DNA from: Armatimonadota bacterium
Lineage (GTDB): Bacteria; Armatimonadota; Fimbriimonadia; Fimbriimonadales; Fimbriimonadaceae
Reading direction: 5' to 3'
NCBI GenBank assembly: GCA_018268335.1
Contig: JAFDWT010000061.1
Coordinates: forward strand, 1-50,497
DNA length: 50,497 bases
Below the pieces are notes generated by a model. The model saw only the letters and a list, made by a program, of their open reading frames with translations, searched no databases and was not told the DNA's origin. Within the stretch, counting starts at the first letter, position 1; the number at the start of each line of letters is the position of its first letter. Position numbers and translations under genes: made by a program. Shown here in pieces: positions 33,338 through 42,595 of this stretch.

Positions 33338-34518
33338 CTGCGGCGGAATCTATCGCAGTCAAGCGACAGGCACCGGCCAAGCTGCCGGCCTTGACCGGTG
33401 TGCGCTTCTTTGCAGCCGTCCTGGTTGTCTTCTATCACTTCTGGCGATCGATGGTGCCTCAGGCACCGTCGAACGCGTTCATCAGCCAAGGGTTCATGGG
33501 GGTCAGCCTATTTTTCGTGCTGTCCGGGTTCATCCTTGCCCATGTCTACTTGCCTGGCAGAGAAGGTGACTTTCCGAGCAAGAAGTTTTGGGTGGCCCGT
33601 TTCGCTCGTGTGTATCCGGTCTATGCGTTGGCGTTCTTGCTGGAAATCCCGCTGCTAGCTATGGCCGTTGCAGCCAGTGACGCTCCGGCCAAGAAGGGTC
33701 TGGTCATGGGTGGGACGCTGTTGGCCAACCTGGCTTTGCTCCAGGCTTGGTACACAGGGCTTAAGTGGCGATGGAACTTTCCCAGTTGGTCGCTCAGTGT
33801 CGAGGCGTTTTTCTATGCGCTGTTCCCGTTCGTCGCGACCAAGATGCCTCGGTCGAGCTCTGTGCTGAAGGCTTTGGGCGGGGTGGCCGTCTGTTATCTG
33901 TTTGTGATCCTGCCACCGCTGTTCTTGGGTGCGACCGGGCGGGTGTGGTCTGCAGGCGCTGGTGACCAATTATCACAAGCCATGACCTTCAACCCGGTCA
34001 TTCGGGCGCCAGAGTTCGTCATGGGAATCTTTCTGTGGCAGTTGGTCAACGAGTTGGAGAAGACACTCGATCCGGCCAAGCTCAAGCGGCTTGGTCAGTG
34101 GTGTCTGTACGGTTCATTGTCGGCGCTGTTGGTTCTGAGTGTCGTGTTTCCCACCGAACTGCCGTTCTTAAACCAACGTGGGGTCCTCGACCCCGTGTTC
34201 GCGCTCCTCATCATGGGGTTGGCCCATGTGACTGACAGTGCGGTCGGACGCTTCCTGGGGTCACCGACACTACTCTTGCTGGGCGAGGCGAGTTACTCGC
34301 TCTACATCTTGCAGGGGCCGGTGCACGAGTGGATGGAGGCTGTCATCCACTGGTTCCGACTTCCTGTTCCAGGGACACTGGGGCTGGTTGGCAACCTAGT
34401 TTACTTTGGTGTGTTCCTCGGCCTCCTTGTGGCCGCTAGCATTGCCTCGTTCAAGTTCTTCGAGGCCCCGGCTCGTAAGTGGATACTGAGCAAAGCGACG
34501 CCCAAGCCGGCCCAGTGA
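33334..34518 (+). CDS. Acyltransferase 3 membrane protein
   Basis: Second member of the acyltransferase-3 family, 394 residues, about ten hydrophobic helices. Seen: LPALTGVRFFAAVLVVFYHF with the conserved Arg and His, FMGVSLFFVLSGFILAHVY, KFWVARFARVYPVYALAF, WNFPSWSLSVEAFFYALFPF and the C-terminal LLGEASYSLYILQGPV. The GTG start overlaps the stop of the previous acyltransferase (GTGA), so the two are co-translated. A hairpin 15 bp downstream closes the pair. It is similar in plan but clearly diverged from its neighbour, so a very recent tandem duplication is unlikely. Confidence 0.88.
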   Translation: MTAAESIAVKRQAPAKLPALTGVRFFAAVLVVFYHFWRSMVPQAPSNAFISQGFMGVSLFFVLSGFILAHVYLPGREGDFPSKKFWVARFARVYPVYALAFLLEIPLLAMAVAASDAPAKKGLVMGGTLLANLALLQAWYTGLKWRWNFPSWSLSVEAFFYALFPFVATKMPRSSSVLKALGGVAVCYLFVILPPLFLGATGRVWSAGAGDQLSQAMTFNPVIRAPEFVMGIFLWQLVNELEKTLDPAKLKRLGQWCLYGSLSALLVLSVVFPTELPFLNQRGVLDPVFALLIMGLAHVTDSAVGRFLGSPTLLLLGEASYSLYILQGPVHEWMEAVIHWFRLPVPGTLGLVGNLVYFGVFLGLLVAASIASFKFFEAPARKWILSKATPKPAQ

Positions 34519-34533
34519 GACACTTCGAACTGA

Positions 34534-34554
34534 CGATAGTCGTGCCGATTATCG
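34534..34554 (+). terminator. Hairpin after the acyltransferase pair
   Basis: CGATAGTCG and CGATTATCG form a 9-bp stem (one G-T wobble) with a TGC loop, 15 bp after the stop. No T run follows, so termination may need Rho or be weak. The rest of the convergent gap to 34731 shows no gene or RNA that I recognise. Confidence 0.45.
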
Positions 34555-34730
34555 CAAGGCAGTATCGCTCCGTGCCGAGTTTCCCGCCTGACAATTAGGG
34601 CGCGGTGACATCTCCCGTCAGATGCTCGGTGCTACGATCTGTAGCGCCTAGAGCTTGCAGAGGGAATGATGACGCCCGACGCGGCGGCGCCGGGGCACCG
34701 AACAAAAGTCCACGAGTGGGTGCAAGGGCT

Positions 34731-35774
34731 CTACTTGCCAAGCCTGCGCGCCAGTTGGTGGCAAGGGGCTTCGACCAAGTAGTAGAACATCGCGGTCAAG
34801 GCGAAGACGCCCAGATATTGGACCCAGACCATTCCTTGAGTTGTAGGGAAGAGGATGAACAGGATCTGGACACAAAGCTGGTGGACCAGATAGAGCGAAA
34901 AGCTCATATTGAAGAAGGCGGGCACCTCACGCTTTGTCCCCCACTTGGCGCGGATTTCAGCCAGGAACCATGGCACAGCCAAGAAGCCAAGGACCGGCAA
35001 CATGTCCAGGTTGCTCATGTGGGCATGGAAGCGCAAGACGCTTGTCAGCCAGGCCATGCCAATCACACTGAACCGAAGGAACCACAAGAGTGCTGAGGAC
35101 ACTGTCCACTTCTTGAACCACTCGGACAGGTTCACCGTTTCGGCGAGCACGCAGCCGAGGATCCAGGACGGGAACCCGATCATCCATGTCGTGGCTAAGC
35201 CGCCGGAGATGAAGGAGCCGGAAGAGTCGTTCTTGGTCACCAATCGACCGATCACGAAGAGCGACAAGACAAAGACCCAGACTGGAGCCCAACCCCACTT
35301 GCGCTTGACCACTAGAAGAAGCGGGTAGAGGAGGTAGTAGATCTCTTCGCAGACAATGCTCCATAGGATGCCGATAGATTCCGGTCGGTTCAGCCCTAGA
35401 GCCAGTAGCACGACGGCAAGGACGGGAAGGGCAATACGCACTTCTCGCCTAATGAAGTACTGCCTAAGCTTGAGCTGCCGGTCACGGATAAACGGCAAGT
35501 GGATGCAGTAGCCGGAGATGATGAAGAAGACGATGACGGCGGCAGGCCCATTGAAAATGTTGCCGAGCACCAGGCTGACCATGGTCTTGGACGGCAAGTG
35601 GATAGGGAATCCCAAGTGGTTGGCGACGACATAGAACGCCAATATCATGCGAATGTAGTCGAGCACCCACTGCCTTGTGGTTGTCGATTCGGTGATCGCT
35701 TCAGCGGCTTTGTTCTGGGTCTCTGGCATGCCCATGGGTCGCATTCCCTGCGCGCTCGATTCGAAACTGCTCAT
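34731..35774 (-). CDS. Acyltransferase 3 membrane protein
   Basis: Third acyltransferase-3 protein, about 347 residues, alone on the minus strand. Seen: YIRMILAFYVVANHLGFPIH with the family His in the first helix, AAVIVFFIISGYCIHLPF, RREVRIALPVLAVVLLAL, the YYLLYPLLLVVKRKWGW segment and FFNMSFSLYLVHQLCVQ near the end. The N-terminal 30 or so residues before the first helix are hydrophilic. ATG 35774 is chosen; the frame is open to 35861 but that extension looks non-coding. It is convergent with the acyltransferase pair and divergent from plsY. Confidence 0.85.
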   Translation of the reverse strand: MSSFESSAQGMRPMGMPETQNKAAEAITESTTTRQWVLDYIRMILAFYVVANHLGFPIHLPSKTMVSLVLGNIFNGPAAVIVFFIISGYCIHLPFIRDRQLKLRQYFIRREVRIALPVLAVVLLALGLNRPESIGILWSIVCEEIYYLLYPLLLVVKRKWGWAPVWVFVLSLFVIGRLVTKNDSSGSFISGGLATTWMIGFPSWILGCVLAETVNLSEWFKKWTVSSALLWFLRFSVIGMAWLTSVLRFHAHMSNLDMLPVLGFLAVPWFLAEIRAKWGTKREVPAFFNMSFSLYLVHQLCVQILFILFPTTQGMVWVQYLGVFALTAMFYYLVEAPCHQLARRLGK

Positions 35775-35916
35775 TTTGCCGCCAAAAAACCGCCACTGTC
35801 CCGACGTCTGCAGTTGGCCGCACGCGTAGCCATGCTGGCCCATGCGTCGAGGCTGCTGCAAACGGAAGGGTCTAATGCGGATTTTTGGTCGGCGGCCAGG
35901 GAGTCTGCAGGTTCAA

Positions 35917-36555
35917 ATGACGCTAGGCTTACCGGCTGCCCAAGTATCATGGACGTGCGTGCTCTACTTGCTGGCGTATCTACTAGGATCGGTTCCGGTC
36001 GGCTTCTTGGTCGCCAAAGCCCGCGGCGTCGATATCCGCCAGGCCGGAAGCGGCAATATTGGGGCGACCAACGTCGGCCGCGTACTCGGCAAAGGGCCGG
36101 CGGCTTTGGTCTTTGTTTTGGACGTGCTGAAAGGTGTGCTGCCGCCGTTGGCGGCACGGCTGCTGATCAAAGACGGAGAGTGGGGCCTCTCGACCCGCGA
36201 CCACTCGGTGCTCGTCGGTCTGTGCGCCATCCTTGGCCACACGGCCAGCCCGTTCCTCAAGTTCAAGGGAGGCAAGGGGATCGCTACTGGGCTGGGTGTC
36301 TTGGCGACGGCTACTCCCGGTGTGGCGTTGTTCGCGCTCGGCTCGTTCATCTTAGTCTTTGCCGTGTCGCAGATCGTCAGCGCCGCCAGCATCGCGGCGG
36401 TCATTGGGATGGTGACCGGTGCATTGGTGCTCAAAGAGTCGAAGCTCTGCTTGGCTGTCTACACACTCTTGGCCGCCTACGTCGTCTTGAAGCATAAGGC
36501 GAACTTGGGCCGGCTCTTCAAGGGCGAGGAGCCCAAGTTCCAATTCAAGAAGTAG
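35917..36555 (+). CDS. plsY: Acyl-phosphate:glycerol-3-phosphate acyltransferase
   Basis: Integral membrane enzyme that makes lysophosphatidic acid from acyl phosphate, the first step of phospholipid synthesis in most bacteria. 212 residues with five to seven hydrophobic helices. Seen: LLAYLLGSVPVGFLVAK, motif 1 RQAGSGNIGATNVGRVLG, DVLKGVLPPL, and motif 3 GHTASPFLKFKGGKGIATG. The ATG at 35917 has AGG at useful spacing; an open frame reaches back to 35842. It heads a long operon: the next start follows its stop with no gap. Confidence 0.93.
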   Translation: MTLGLPAAQVSWTCVLYLLAYLLGSVPVGFLVAKARGVDIRQAGSGNIGATNVGRVLGKGPAALVFVLDVLKGVLPPLAARLLIKDGEWGLSTRDHSVLVGLCAILGHTASPFLKFKGGKGIATGLGVLATATPGVALFALGSFILVFAVSQIVSAASIAAVIGMVTGALVLKESKLCLAVYTLLAAYVVLKHKANLGRLFKGEEPKFQFKK

Positions 36556-37353
36556 ATGTTTGCCGACCGCGTCATGGCCACCCCTTGGGTGTTCGTCCTG
36601 GGCTGCTTGGTCTGGGTGCCGGTCTGTGTCTGGACGGTCTCCATGGTCGGCTGGCTGGTGAACGGCGACATCGAGGTGGTCTACGGGGTTCCGGCCCTGC
36701 TTGTGGTCTTGGCTATGGGGTTCTTGACGACCCGTCCGCCCGATCCTGCCTTGTCACCATTCTTATTTGTTGGTGTCTTGGGGACGGTGGTGATGTACCC
36801 AGTGGTGCGGAAATCGCTGGAAGGGAGGGCGCATGTCAAGATCGACTTGGAGCTGCTGAGCGGCGCGTATGCGACCCTAGAATCCAAGCCCGACACGATG
36901 GGCCCACGTATTCGTATGGCTGAGATCGTCGCGGCCCGCGGTATGTATGCCACCGCTGTCAAGCTGATGGAGCCCATCGTCGCCACCATGACGCCCTCCA
37001 TATTTTCTGGTGAACTCAAATCCTATGCCAGTTGGCAGGCGATGGTCTGGGACGCGAACGCTTACGCGCCCGTGGCCTGTCCAGCATGTGGAGTGCGCAA
37101 CCAGCCCGGAGAACTCTATTGCCAGCGCTGCCAAGGGCAGTTTGTCCTGGACCGTGCTCGGGTGGCTTGGCTGGGAGCTGGGATCAGCCGCCGGCTGCTT
37201 TCGGCCTGGATGTTCGGTTCTTTGGTAGTCGTCGGGATTCCTGTCGTGGCGCAGGCTGGTCTGCCGCCTCTCTTGACTGGCCTGTTGGTGGTGGCCATGA
37301 TGGCAGGTGGCATCGTCGTTCTCGTCCGGGCCTTTGGCGAGCGTGGCGCGTGA
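36556..37353 (+). CDS. Membrane protein with internal zinc ribbon, function unknown
   Basis: 265 residues with two N-terminal hydrophobic pairs (VFVLGCLVWVPVCVWTVSMV; YGVPALLVVLAMGFL; FLFVGVLGTVVMYPV), a soluble helical stretch that resembles a TPR-like segment (AEIVAARGMYATAVKLMEPI), a zinc ribbon with C175-x2-C178 and C189-x2-C192, and two C-terminal membrane helices. I do not recognise a named family. It starts directly at the plsY stop and its TGA overlaps the lptF ATG (TGATG), so it is locked into the plsY-lptF-lptD operon and may serve envelope lipid assembly. Confidence 0.72.
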   Translation: MFADRVMATPWVFVLGCLVWVPVCVWTVSMVGWLVNGDIEVVYGVPALLVVLAMGFLTTRPPDPALSPFLFVGVLGTVVMYPVVRKSLEGRAHVKIDLELLSGAYATLESKPDTMGPRIRMAEIVAARGMYATAVKLMEPIVATMTPSIFSGELKSYASWQAMVWDANAYAPVACPACGVRNQPGELYCQRCQGQFVLDRARVAWLGAGISRRLLSAWMFGSLVVVGIPVVAQAGLPPLLTGLLVVAMMAGGIVVLVRAFGERGA

Positions 37354-38429
37354 TGCGGATCCGTAAGTTGGATTTGTACGTCTTAAGGGAGCTCTTCCTG
37401 CCGTTACTCGCGGGGACATTGGTTCTGGCCATTCTATTTGAAGGCAACGAGTTCATCGCGCTGTACAAATATCAGATCAGCCAGATGCCGCCCTTGGCCA
37501 TCGTCCAGTTGGCCGTCGTGAAGCTGCCTGGTTGGCTGACATTTTGCTTGCCCGGGGGCTTGGCGTTCGCCGTTTCACTCGTCGTATCGCGACTTGTCCG
37601 CGAAAGTGAGCTGACTGCGATGCGGTCGGCAGGCATTCCTATTCGCCGTGTTCTTGTCGCCGTGTTGGTTGTCGGCGTTGCCTTCTCCGGTGCGAGCATG
37701 TTGTTGCTCGAGCGGATCGTGCCGGTGGCGAGCAAGAAATTCATGAAGCTGAGCCAGGAGTTCGCGATCGTCGCCGCCAACCCGAAGTTCGAGAGCAACG
37801 TCATGATCAAGCTGAGCCCCTACACAGCCCGGTTCGGCAGCGTCGAGCGAACGAGCGACCGCAAGTTGTCCTTGAAAGACGTGCTCTTGGTCGAGGAGCC
37901 TGCACCTAAGCGACTTTGGATCACCATGGCCGATACTGGAACCTACGACGACGGTGTCTGGACTCTGACTGGGGCGCGGTTCTTTGCGCTGGAGGACACC
38001 AGCTTGGTTTCCTTCAAGGTCCTGAAAGAGTTCAAGGTGAACCAGAAGATCGAGGTGCCGGATCTCTTTTCAGCCAGCCTGCCCACCGACGAGACTGTCG
38101 AGATGCTGTGGCAGCAGGTGCAGGAAGAGCGACGGCTCGGACGGAGCTCGCGCAAGCAGGAAGTGCAGTTCTATGCCAAGTTCGCCAATGCGGCGTCCTG
38201 CTTCTTCATCGCGCTGGTCAGCGCGGTCGCTTCTGTGCGCGTGGCGCGATACGGTGCGTTTGCCGGAGTTTTCGTCAGCTTGGTAATGGCGGCTGTGTAC
38301 ATTAACATGTTCATTGTCGCCACAGAGATCATCGGCCAGCACGGCTGGCTGGCGCCCATGCCGGCAGCGTGGCTCGCCGACGTTATTCTTGGCTTGTTTG
38401 GCGTGACCCTGGCGGCACGGATGGAATGA
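37353..38429 (+). CDS. lptF: LptF/LptG-family lipopolysaccharide export permease
   Basis: Inner-membrane permease of the LptB2FG-type exporter that lifts LPS or a related lipid from the inner membrane. 358 residues: three N-terminal helices (YVLRELFLPLLAGTLVLAIL onward, then FCLPGGLAFAVSLVVSRLV), the family coupling-helix region RESELTAMRSAGIPIRRV, a periplasmic beta-jellyroll-like domain (roughly 125-260), and three C-terminal helices. LptF and LptG cannot be told apart here, and only one is in the window. The ATG at 37353 overlaps the preceding stop by 1 bp; its own stop overlaps lptD by 4 bp. Confidence 0.9.
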   Translation: MRIRKLDLYVLRELFLPLLAGTLVLAILFEGNEFIALYKYQISQMPPLAIVQLAVVKLPGWLTFCLPGGLAFAVSLVVSRLVRESELTAMRSAGIPIRRVLVAVLVVGVAFSGASMLLLERIVPVASKKFMKLSQEFAIVAANPKFESNVMIKLSPYTARFGSVERTSDRKLSLKDVLLVEEPAPKRLWITMADTGTYDDGVWTLTGARFFALEDTSLVSFKVLKEFKVNQKIEVPDLFSASLPTDETVEMLWQQVQEERRLGRSSRKQEVQFYAKFANAASCFFIALVSAVASVRVARYGAFAGVFVSLVMAAVYINMFIVATEIIGQHGWLAPMPAAWLADVILGLFGVTLAARME

Positions 38430-40681
38430 AGGCCTGGCACCCTGTTCTTCTGTTCTTGCTGCCGTCAGCTGGCTTTGCCCAGGTGGGGATGGGAATCGAG
38501 AGCGTTGCCAAGGTGCTGGCCAAATCGCCACGCCAGACTGCCGCGCCGGGTCGACTTCCTGCCGCCCAAGAGGATGCCAATGACACCATGCGCATCTTGG
38601 AAGCGCATGGCCTCCACATAGAGGGCGACCGCGTGGTCGCGACGGGCGGTTTCCGGGCGCGTCTACGCGGCTATGAGTTTTGGGCCACCAAGGTGGACGG
38701 CAACAAATCGAGTCAGGTCTTTATTCTTGAGGGTGAGGCGCATGTCGTGGGCAAGTCTGAGAGGGTGGTCGCTGAAAAGATAGTCGTCGACTTTCGGGAG
38801 CGGACATACCGGCTGTTTCACGGCTCGACCGAATTCGGACCAGACAAGACAAACGGCAAGTTGACTGGCCCCATCTTTGCCACTGCGGCCGAGGGACAAG
38901 GGCGGCAGGGTTTCTTTGTCGGGACCGACGGACATTTGACGACGTGCGAGTACCTACACCCACACTTCAGTTTTGAAGCAGAAAGGACAGAAGTTGTCGC
39001 CGACCGATTTGTGAAGCTGAAACATGTCAAGGTCGTCGTCTTGGGGCGTACGCTGCTCACTTTGAACGAATTGGTGATTCCGCTGGAAGAGAGCGCCCGC
39101 AGGTTTGTGCCGGAGATCGGCCAAAGCCAAGACGAAGGCTTTTATATCAAGTCGAAGTACTTTATTCCGGCAGCCGGGCTCAATTACCTCATTGCTCGAC
39201 TTGACTATATGACAAAACTTGGCTTGGGTACTGGCGTTGATTATCGATACCAAGATCGCAAGGCGTCTGGTGGAGCCAATCTTTATAGCATTCTCGGGCA
39301 GAACAATACGATGACGGGCAACTGGTCGCATCGTCAGACATTTGGCCCGAATTCTTTGTCCTTTGAGAGCACGTATCAACGCAATAACTACTTGACTGCC
39401 CCCGACTCCACGTTGTGGAGCAGCCGAGCACAAATGAGCTTTAATGGTCGACAGGGAACTACGAACATCGGCTTCTTCCACAACAACTCGTCATCGAGCG
39501 GATTTGAATCGACTAACCAATCCTTCACCTTCGGGCAAAACTTGCGTTGGAATAAGTCGTTGACGACCAGGGTCGACCTCAACTATTCGGAAAACAAATA
39601 CAACGCCGGTGGCACCACGCAGTCGGACAATCAGCGTGTCGATGTTCGCTTACAGGCGACCCAAGAGTGGAAGGCGCTGACGGCGGATTTCCAGTACCAA
39701 AGATCGGTCTCCGTCGCCGGTACTGGCAACCTGAGTCGACAGTCCGACAGGACGCCGCAGCTTAGCCTGAAGTCGGATGCTTCTCGCCTGTTCGGCTCGA
39801 AGGTGCCAAGCGACTTCGCCCGGTTTACGGCGGAAATCGGCGAGTTCATCGAGCCCGGTGGCAATCGACCATTGACTAGGATGTACTGGGACACACAGTC
39901 GCATGCCATGATGTCGCGAGGGCGGAGCACGCTCGACATAGGCGGACAGTTTGAACAAGGTCTGTATAGCGATGACACGGCTCAATACGTGATCGGTTAC
40001 GACGGACGGTGGAGCTACGAGTATGCGAACAGGTCGAGCTTTAACGTCTCGTATCGTAACCTCAAAAGCGTTGGCTTCACGCCATTGCCAATAGACCAGT
40101 CGAGCCGTTCTGACTTTCTCTCATTCGACAACTCGTATCGTCCTGGTAAGGCATGGACCTTCTCGTTCCAAACAGGATACGACGTGTACCAGTCGGCACA
40201 AGGTCAGGTGCCTTGGCAGACGGTTGGGTTGTCCAGCATCTACAGCCCAGACCGGCTGACAAAGATACAGTTGTTCTCCAATTACGACACTTATAGCAGA
40301 GCATGGAGCACTTTCCGCTTGGACGGATTCTTTCCGCTTGGTGGGGCACGGTTCAACATTGGAGCCCGATACGACGGCCTGCGGTCGCAATGGGCGGCAT
40401 TGAACCTTCAAGTTTTGGGCATCAAGAGAGGGAAGTTTGAGCTCAGTTCATTGATCGGCTATAACGGTTACACGCAGCAAGTCGAGGCGCAGCAGTACCA
40501 ACTGAAATACGACCTGCACTGCGGCGAGGCGGTGTTGGAAATCAGCGACAACCGGGCCGGGTTCCGCCCGGGCCGGACGATCGGCCTCTTCATCCGGATC
40601 AAAGCGTTGCCGTTCACCAATAACTTTGGCGTCGGTCAGCGCGGACAGAACGTCTTTGGTTCCAATGGGGTCGGATACTAG
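38426..40681 (+). CDS. lptD: LptD/OstA-like outer-membrane assembly protein
   Basis: Outer-membrane translocon subunit for LPS or an analogous glycolipid. 751 residues: signal peptide MKAWHPVLLFLLPSAGFA, an OstA-like beta-jellyroll at about 60-200 (HIEGDRVVATGGFRARLRG, SERVVAEKIVVDFRERTY), then a long beta-barrel with alternating aromatic/polar strands (GTGVDYRYQDRK, RVDLNYSENKYN, WTFSFQTGYDVYQSA). It has just two cysteines, C174 in the N-terminal domain and C699 near the barrel end. The ATG overlaps the lptF stop (ATGA); the next gene starts right after its stop. The barrel is divergent from E. coli LptD, so the assignment rests on layout and lptF linkage. Confidence 0.83.
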   Translation: MKAWHPVLLFLLPSAGFAQVGMGIESVAKVLAKSPRQTAAPGRLPAAQEDANDTMRILEAHGLHIEGDRVVATGGFRARLRGYEFWATKVDGNKSSQVFILEGEAHVVGKSERVVAEKIVVDFRERTYRLFHGSTEFGPDKTNGKLTGPIFATAAEGQGRQGFFVGTDGHLTTCEYLHPHFSFEAERTEVVADRFVKLKHVKVVVLGRTLLTLNELVIPLEESARRFVPEIGQSQDEGFYIKSKYFIPAAGLNYLIARLDYMTKLGLGTGVDYRYQDRKASGGANLYSILGQNNTMTGNWSHRQTFGPNSLSFESTYQRNNYLTAPDSTLWSSRAQMSFNGRQGTTNIGFFHNNSSSSGFESTNQSFTFGQNLRWNKSLTTRVDLNYSENKYNAGGTTQSDNQRVDVRLQATQEWKALTADFQYQRSVSVAGTGNLSRQSDRTPQLSLKSDASRLFGSKVPSDFARFTAEIGEFIEPGGNRPLTRMYWDTQSHAMMSRGRSTLDIGGQFEQGLYSDDTAQYVIGYDGRWSYEYANRSSFNVSYRNLKSVGFTPLPIDQSSRSDFLSFDNSYRPGKAWTFSFQTGYDVYQSAQGQVPWQTVGLSSIYSPDRLTKIQLFSNYDTYSRAWSTFRLDGFFPLGGARFNIGARYDGLRSQWAALNLQVLGIKRGKFELSSLIGYNGYTQQVEAQQYQLKYDLHCGEAVLEISDNRAGFRPGRTIGLFIRIKALPFTNNFGVGQRGQNVFGSNGVGY

Positions 40682-42589
40682 ATGGCGCTGATCGCCGCGC
40701 TTTTGGTCGTGTTCCTGAGCGGATTGGCGCTGCTGCCAGTTTCGGTGAAGTGGGGTTGGAGCGTGAGCGAGCGGCTAGGGGCAGCTGCCTTGATGGGCTG
40801 TGGAGCGCTAGGGACGGTGACGTTGCTTGTCGGCTTGCTCCCGAATGGATTGCGACTGGCGCTCGTTGTCGTCCCCGTACTCCTGGCCTGGCCAGCCTGG
40901 CGAGGATTCCAAGAACTGCGGCAGTTACCACTCCGAGGCGAGAAGCTCGACCAGAACTCCAAGTTGCTCGTCGGGCTTTGTGGTTTGCTGGCCGCCTTTG
41001 CGCTGGTCGGAGCCTTGAGCTTTCCAGACACATTGGAGTGGGACAGCCTGGCCTATCACTTGGCCGTACCGAAGATCTGGCTTCAAGCCGGCCAGATCGG
41101 ATATGTGCAAGGCATTCACCACTCTAACTTCCCGTTTGTTGTCGAAGTCGCCGAGATGTGGGCGTTGGCGGCTGGCTCGTTCGCGGGTGCAAAACTCGTC
41201 AGTTGGCTGCTGATGGTGGCAGGGGCAGTCAGCCTCGCCGGACTGGCAGGTCGCTGGCACAACCGGCAGGCAGGCCTGTGGTCAGCACTCGCATTCTTGG
41301 CAACGCCCATCGTGGCCTGGGAGGGCGGGACGGCGTACATCGACCACGTGCATGGACTCTATGCCGGCCTAGGGGTCCTGTATGCCGCCGAGTGGATCAG
41401 TCGCCGGACATTAAGCGTCTGGCCTGCAGCGGTTTTCCTGGGATTGGCTTGCGCATCCAAGTTCACTGGCCTGCAGACCTTGGCGATCACGGGCCTAGTC
41501 GGTGCCATTGCCTTGCTGCGGGCCGATCGCAGCCGGATGGGTTCGCTCCTGGCTGCGGGTGCGGTCGCTTTGGCCATAGCCTCTCCTTGGTATGTGAAGA
41601 CGCTCGCGTTCACCGGCAACCCGGTCTATCCGTTCTTTTATGAGAAGCTCGGCGGCAAGGACTGGGACGCCTGGCGGGCCTCGATCTATAAGAACGAGCA
41701 ACAGACGTTTGGCGTCGGCAGGACGGAGACGGGACGGGATCCGATGACTCTGGGACACGCCGTGCTTGGGCTCGCCTATCAGCCTGGTCGGTACACCAAC
41801 CCCCAGCAGACGGAGGGGCGGGGCTCCCCGACTGGCGCAGTCGGCGTTGTGGCGACGGTCGCACTTTTCTTGTTGGCGGCCCGCAGTCGCAAGGGGCCAG
41901 GCTCACAGACCGTTTTGGCGATTGTCGGCCTGTCTCTGGCCGCCTGGTTTGTCCTTAGCCAACAATCTCGCTATCTCGCGACTCTCGCAGTGGTAGCGGC
42001 GCCGTTCTTTTCAGTCGTCTTCGATGCCGGGGCTTGGAGGACGCTCGGCCGAGTCTTGGCCGTGGGGCAGGCGGTCGCCACTCTGGCCGTCCTCTATCTG
42101 TTGCAGACCAAGGATCAGTTGCAAGTGCTTCTTGGTGTCGTTCCGACCTCTGCCTATCAAAAGGCTCGGGTCGGCTTCACCGATCCGGCAGTTTGGTTAA
42201 GCAGTACCGAGGCTGTTCACAAAGTCGCCTTATATGATGAGGTATTCGGATTCTTGTTGGACAAACCATACTTCTGGGCCAACCCTGGGCACAGCAGGGC
42301 GATACCGTATGAGACGCTGATTGACGGGGTCGGACTTGCAGATGCGTTGAAGTCGCAAGGATTTACGCACGTCTATTGGAACACCCAGTTCACCGCTGCC
42401 GACGCCATGCAGAAGTGGATGGGCGAGAGCGGACTTGAGCCTGGTGATGGGTACTCCGCGGAGGAGAAAGCTGGAATGTCCAGCAACCTCGACCTCAAGT
42501 GGAAGCTCTTGCTTGCGCAGGCAGTAAAGGTTGGTAGGCTCAAACCGGTACAGTCATTCGGACGTCGCCTTGTCCTTGAAGTCGATTGA
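40682..42589 (+). CDS. Polytopic GT39/ArnT-like glycosyltransferase
   Basis: Membrane glycosyltransferase-like protein, 635 residues, with about 11-12 hydrophobic helices and a C-terminal soluble domain (about 480-635). Seen: SFPDTLEWDSLAYHLAVPKI, the first-loop acidic motif (D and E) expected of GT-C enzymes, YVQGIHHSNFPFVVEVAEMW, GLACASKFTGLQTLAI and ASPWYVKTLAFTGNPVYPFF, the latter two typical of PMT/GT39-related proteins. Such enzymes use polyprenyl-phosphate sugars to modify lipids or proteins outside the membrane. Placement directly after lptD suggests glycolipid modification, but the substrate is unknown. Confidence 0.75.
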   Translation: MALIAALLVVFLSGLALLPVSVKWGWSVSERLGAAALMGCGALGTVTLLVGLLPNGLRLALVVVPVLLAWPAWRGFQELRQLPLRGEKLDQNSKLLVGLCGLLAAFALVGALSFPDTLEWDSLAYHLAVPKIWLQAGQIGYVQGIHHSNFPFVVEVAEMWALAAGSFAGAKLVSWLLMVAGAVSLAGLAGRWHNRQAGLWSALAFLATPIVAWEGGTAYIDHVHGLYAGLGVLYAAEWISRRTLSVWPAAVFLGLACASKFTGLQTLAITGLVGAIALLRADRSRMGSLLAAGAVALAIASPWYVKTLAFTGNPVYPFFYEKLGGKDWDAWRASIYKNEQQTFGVGRTETGRDPMTLGHAVLGLAYQPGRYTNPQQTEGRGSPTGAVGVVATVALFLLAARSRKGPGSQTVLAIVGLSLAAWFVLSQQSRYLATLAVVAAPFFSVVFDAGAWRTLGRVLAVGQAVATLAVLYLLQTKDQLQVLLGVVPTSAYQKARVGFTDPAVWLSSTEAVHKVALYDEVFGFLLDKPYFWANPGHSRAIPYETLIDGVGLADALKSQGFTHVYWNTQFTAADAMQKWMGESGLEPGDGYSAEEKAGMSSNLDLKWKLLLAQAVKVGRLKPVQSFGRRLVLEVD

Positions 42590-42595
42590 GTCCCG

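Noticed and set aside
32198..34518. Recent tandem duplication of the two acyltransferases
   Set aside because: The proteins share only family-level motifs and differ in length and loop sequence, so they are not recent copies.
34555..34730. Small gene or RNA in the convergent gap between acyltransferases
   Set aside because: No convincing start with ribosome-binding site, no tRNA-like T-loop and no conserved motif; only the hairpin at 34534-34554 is supported.
37032..37352. N-terminal extension of lptF overlapping the zinc-ribbon gene
   Set aside because: The extension is a frame-shifted reading of the zinc-ribbon gene; the permease family starts at the ATG 37353.
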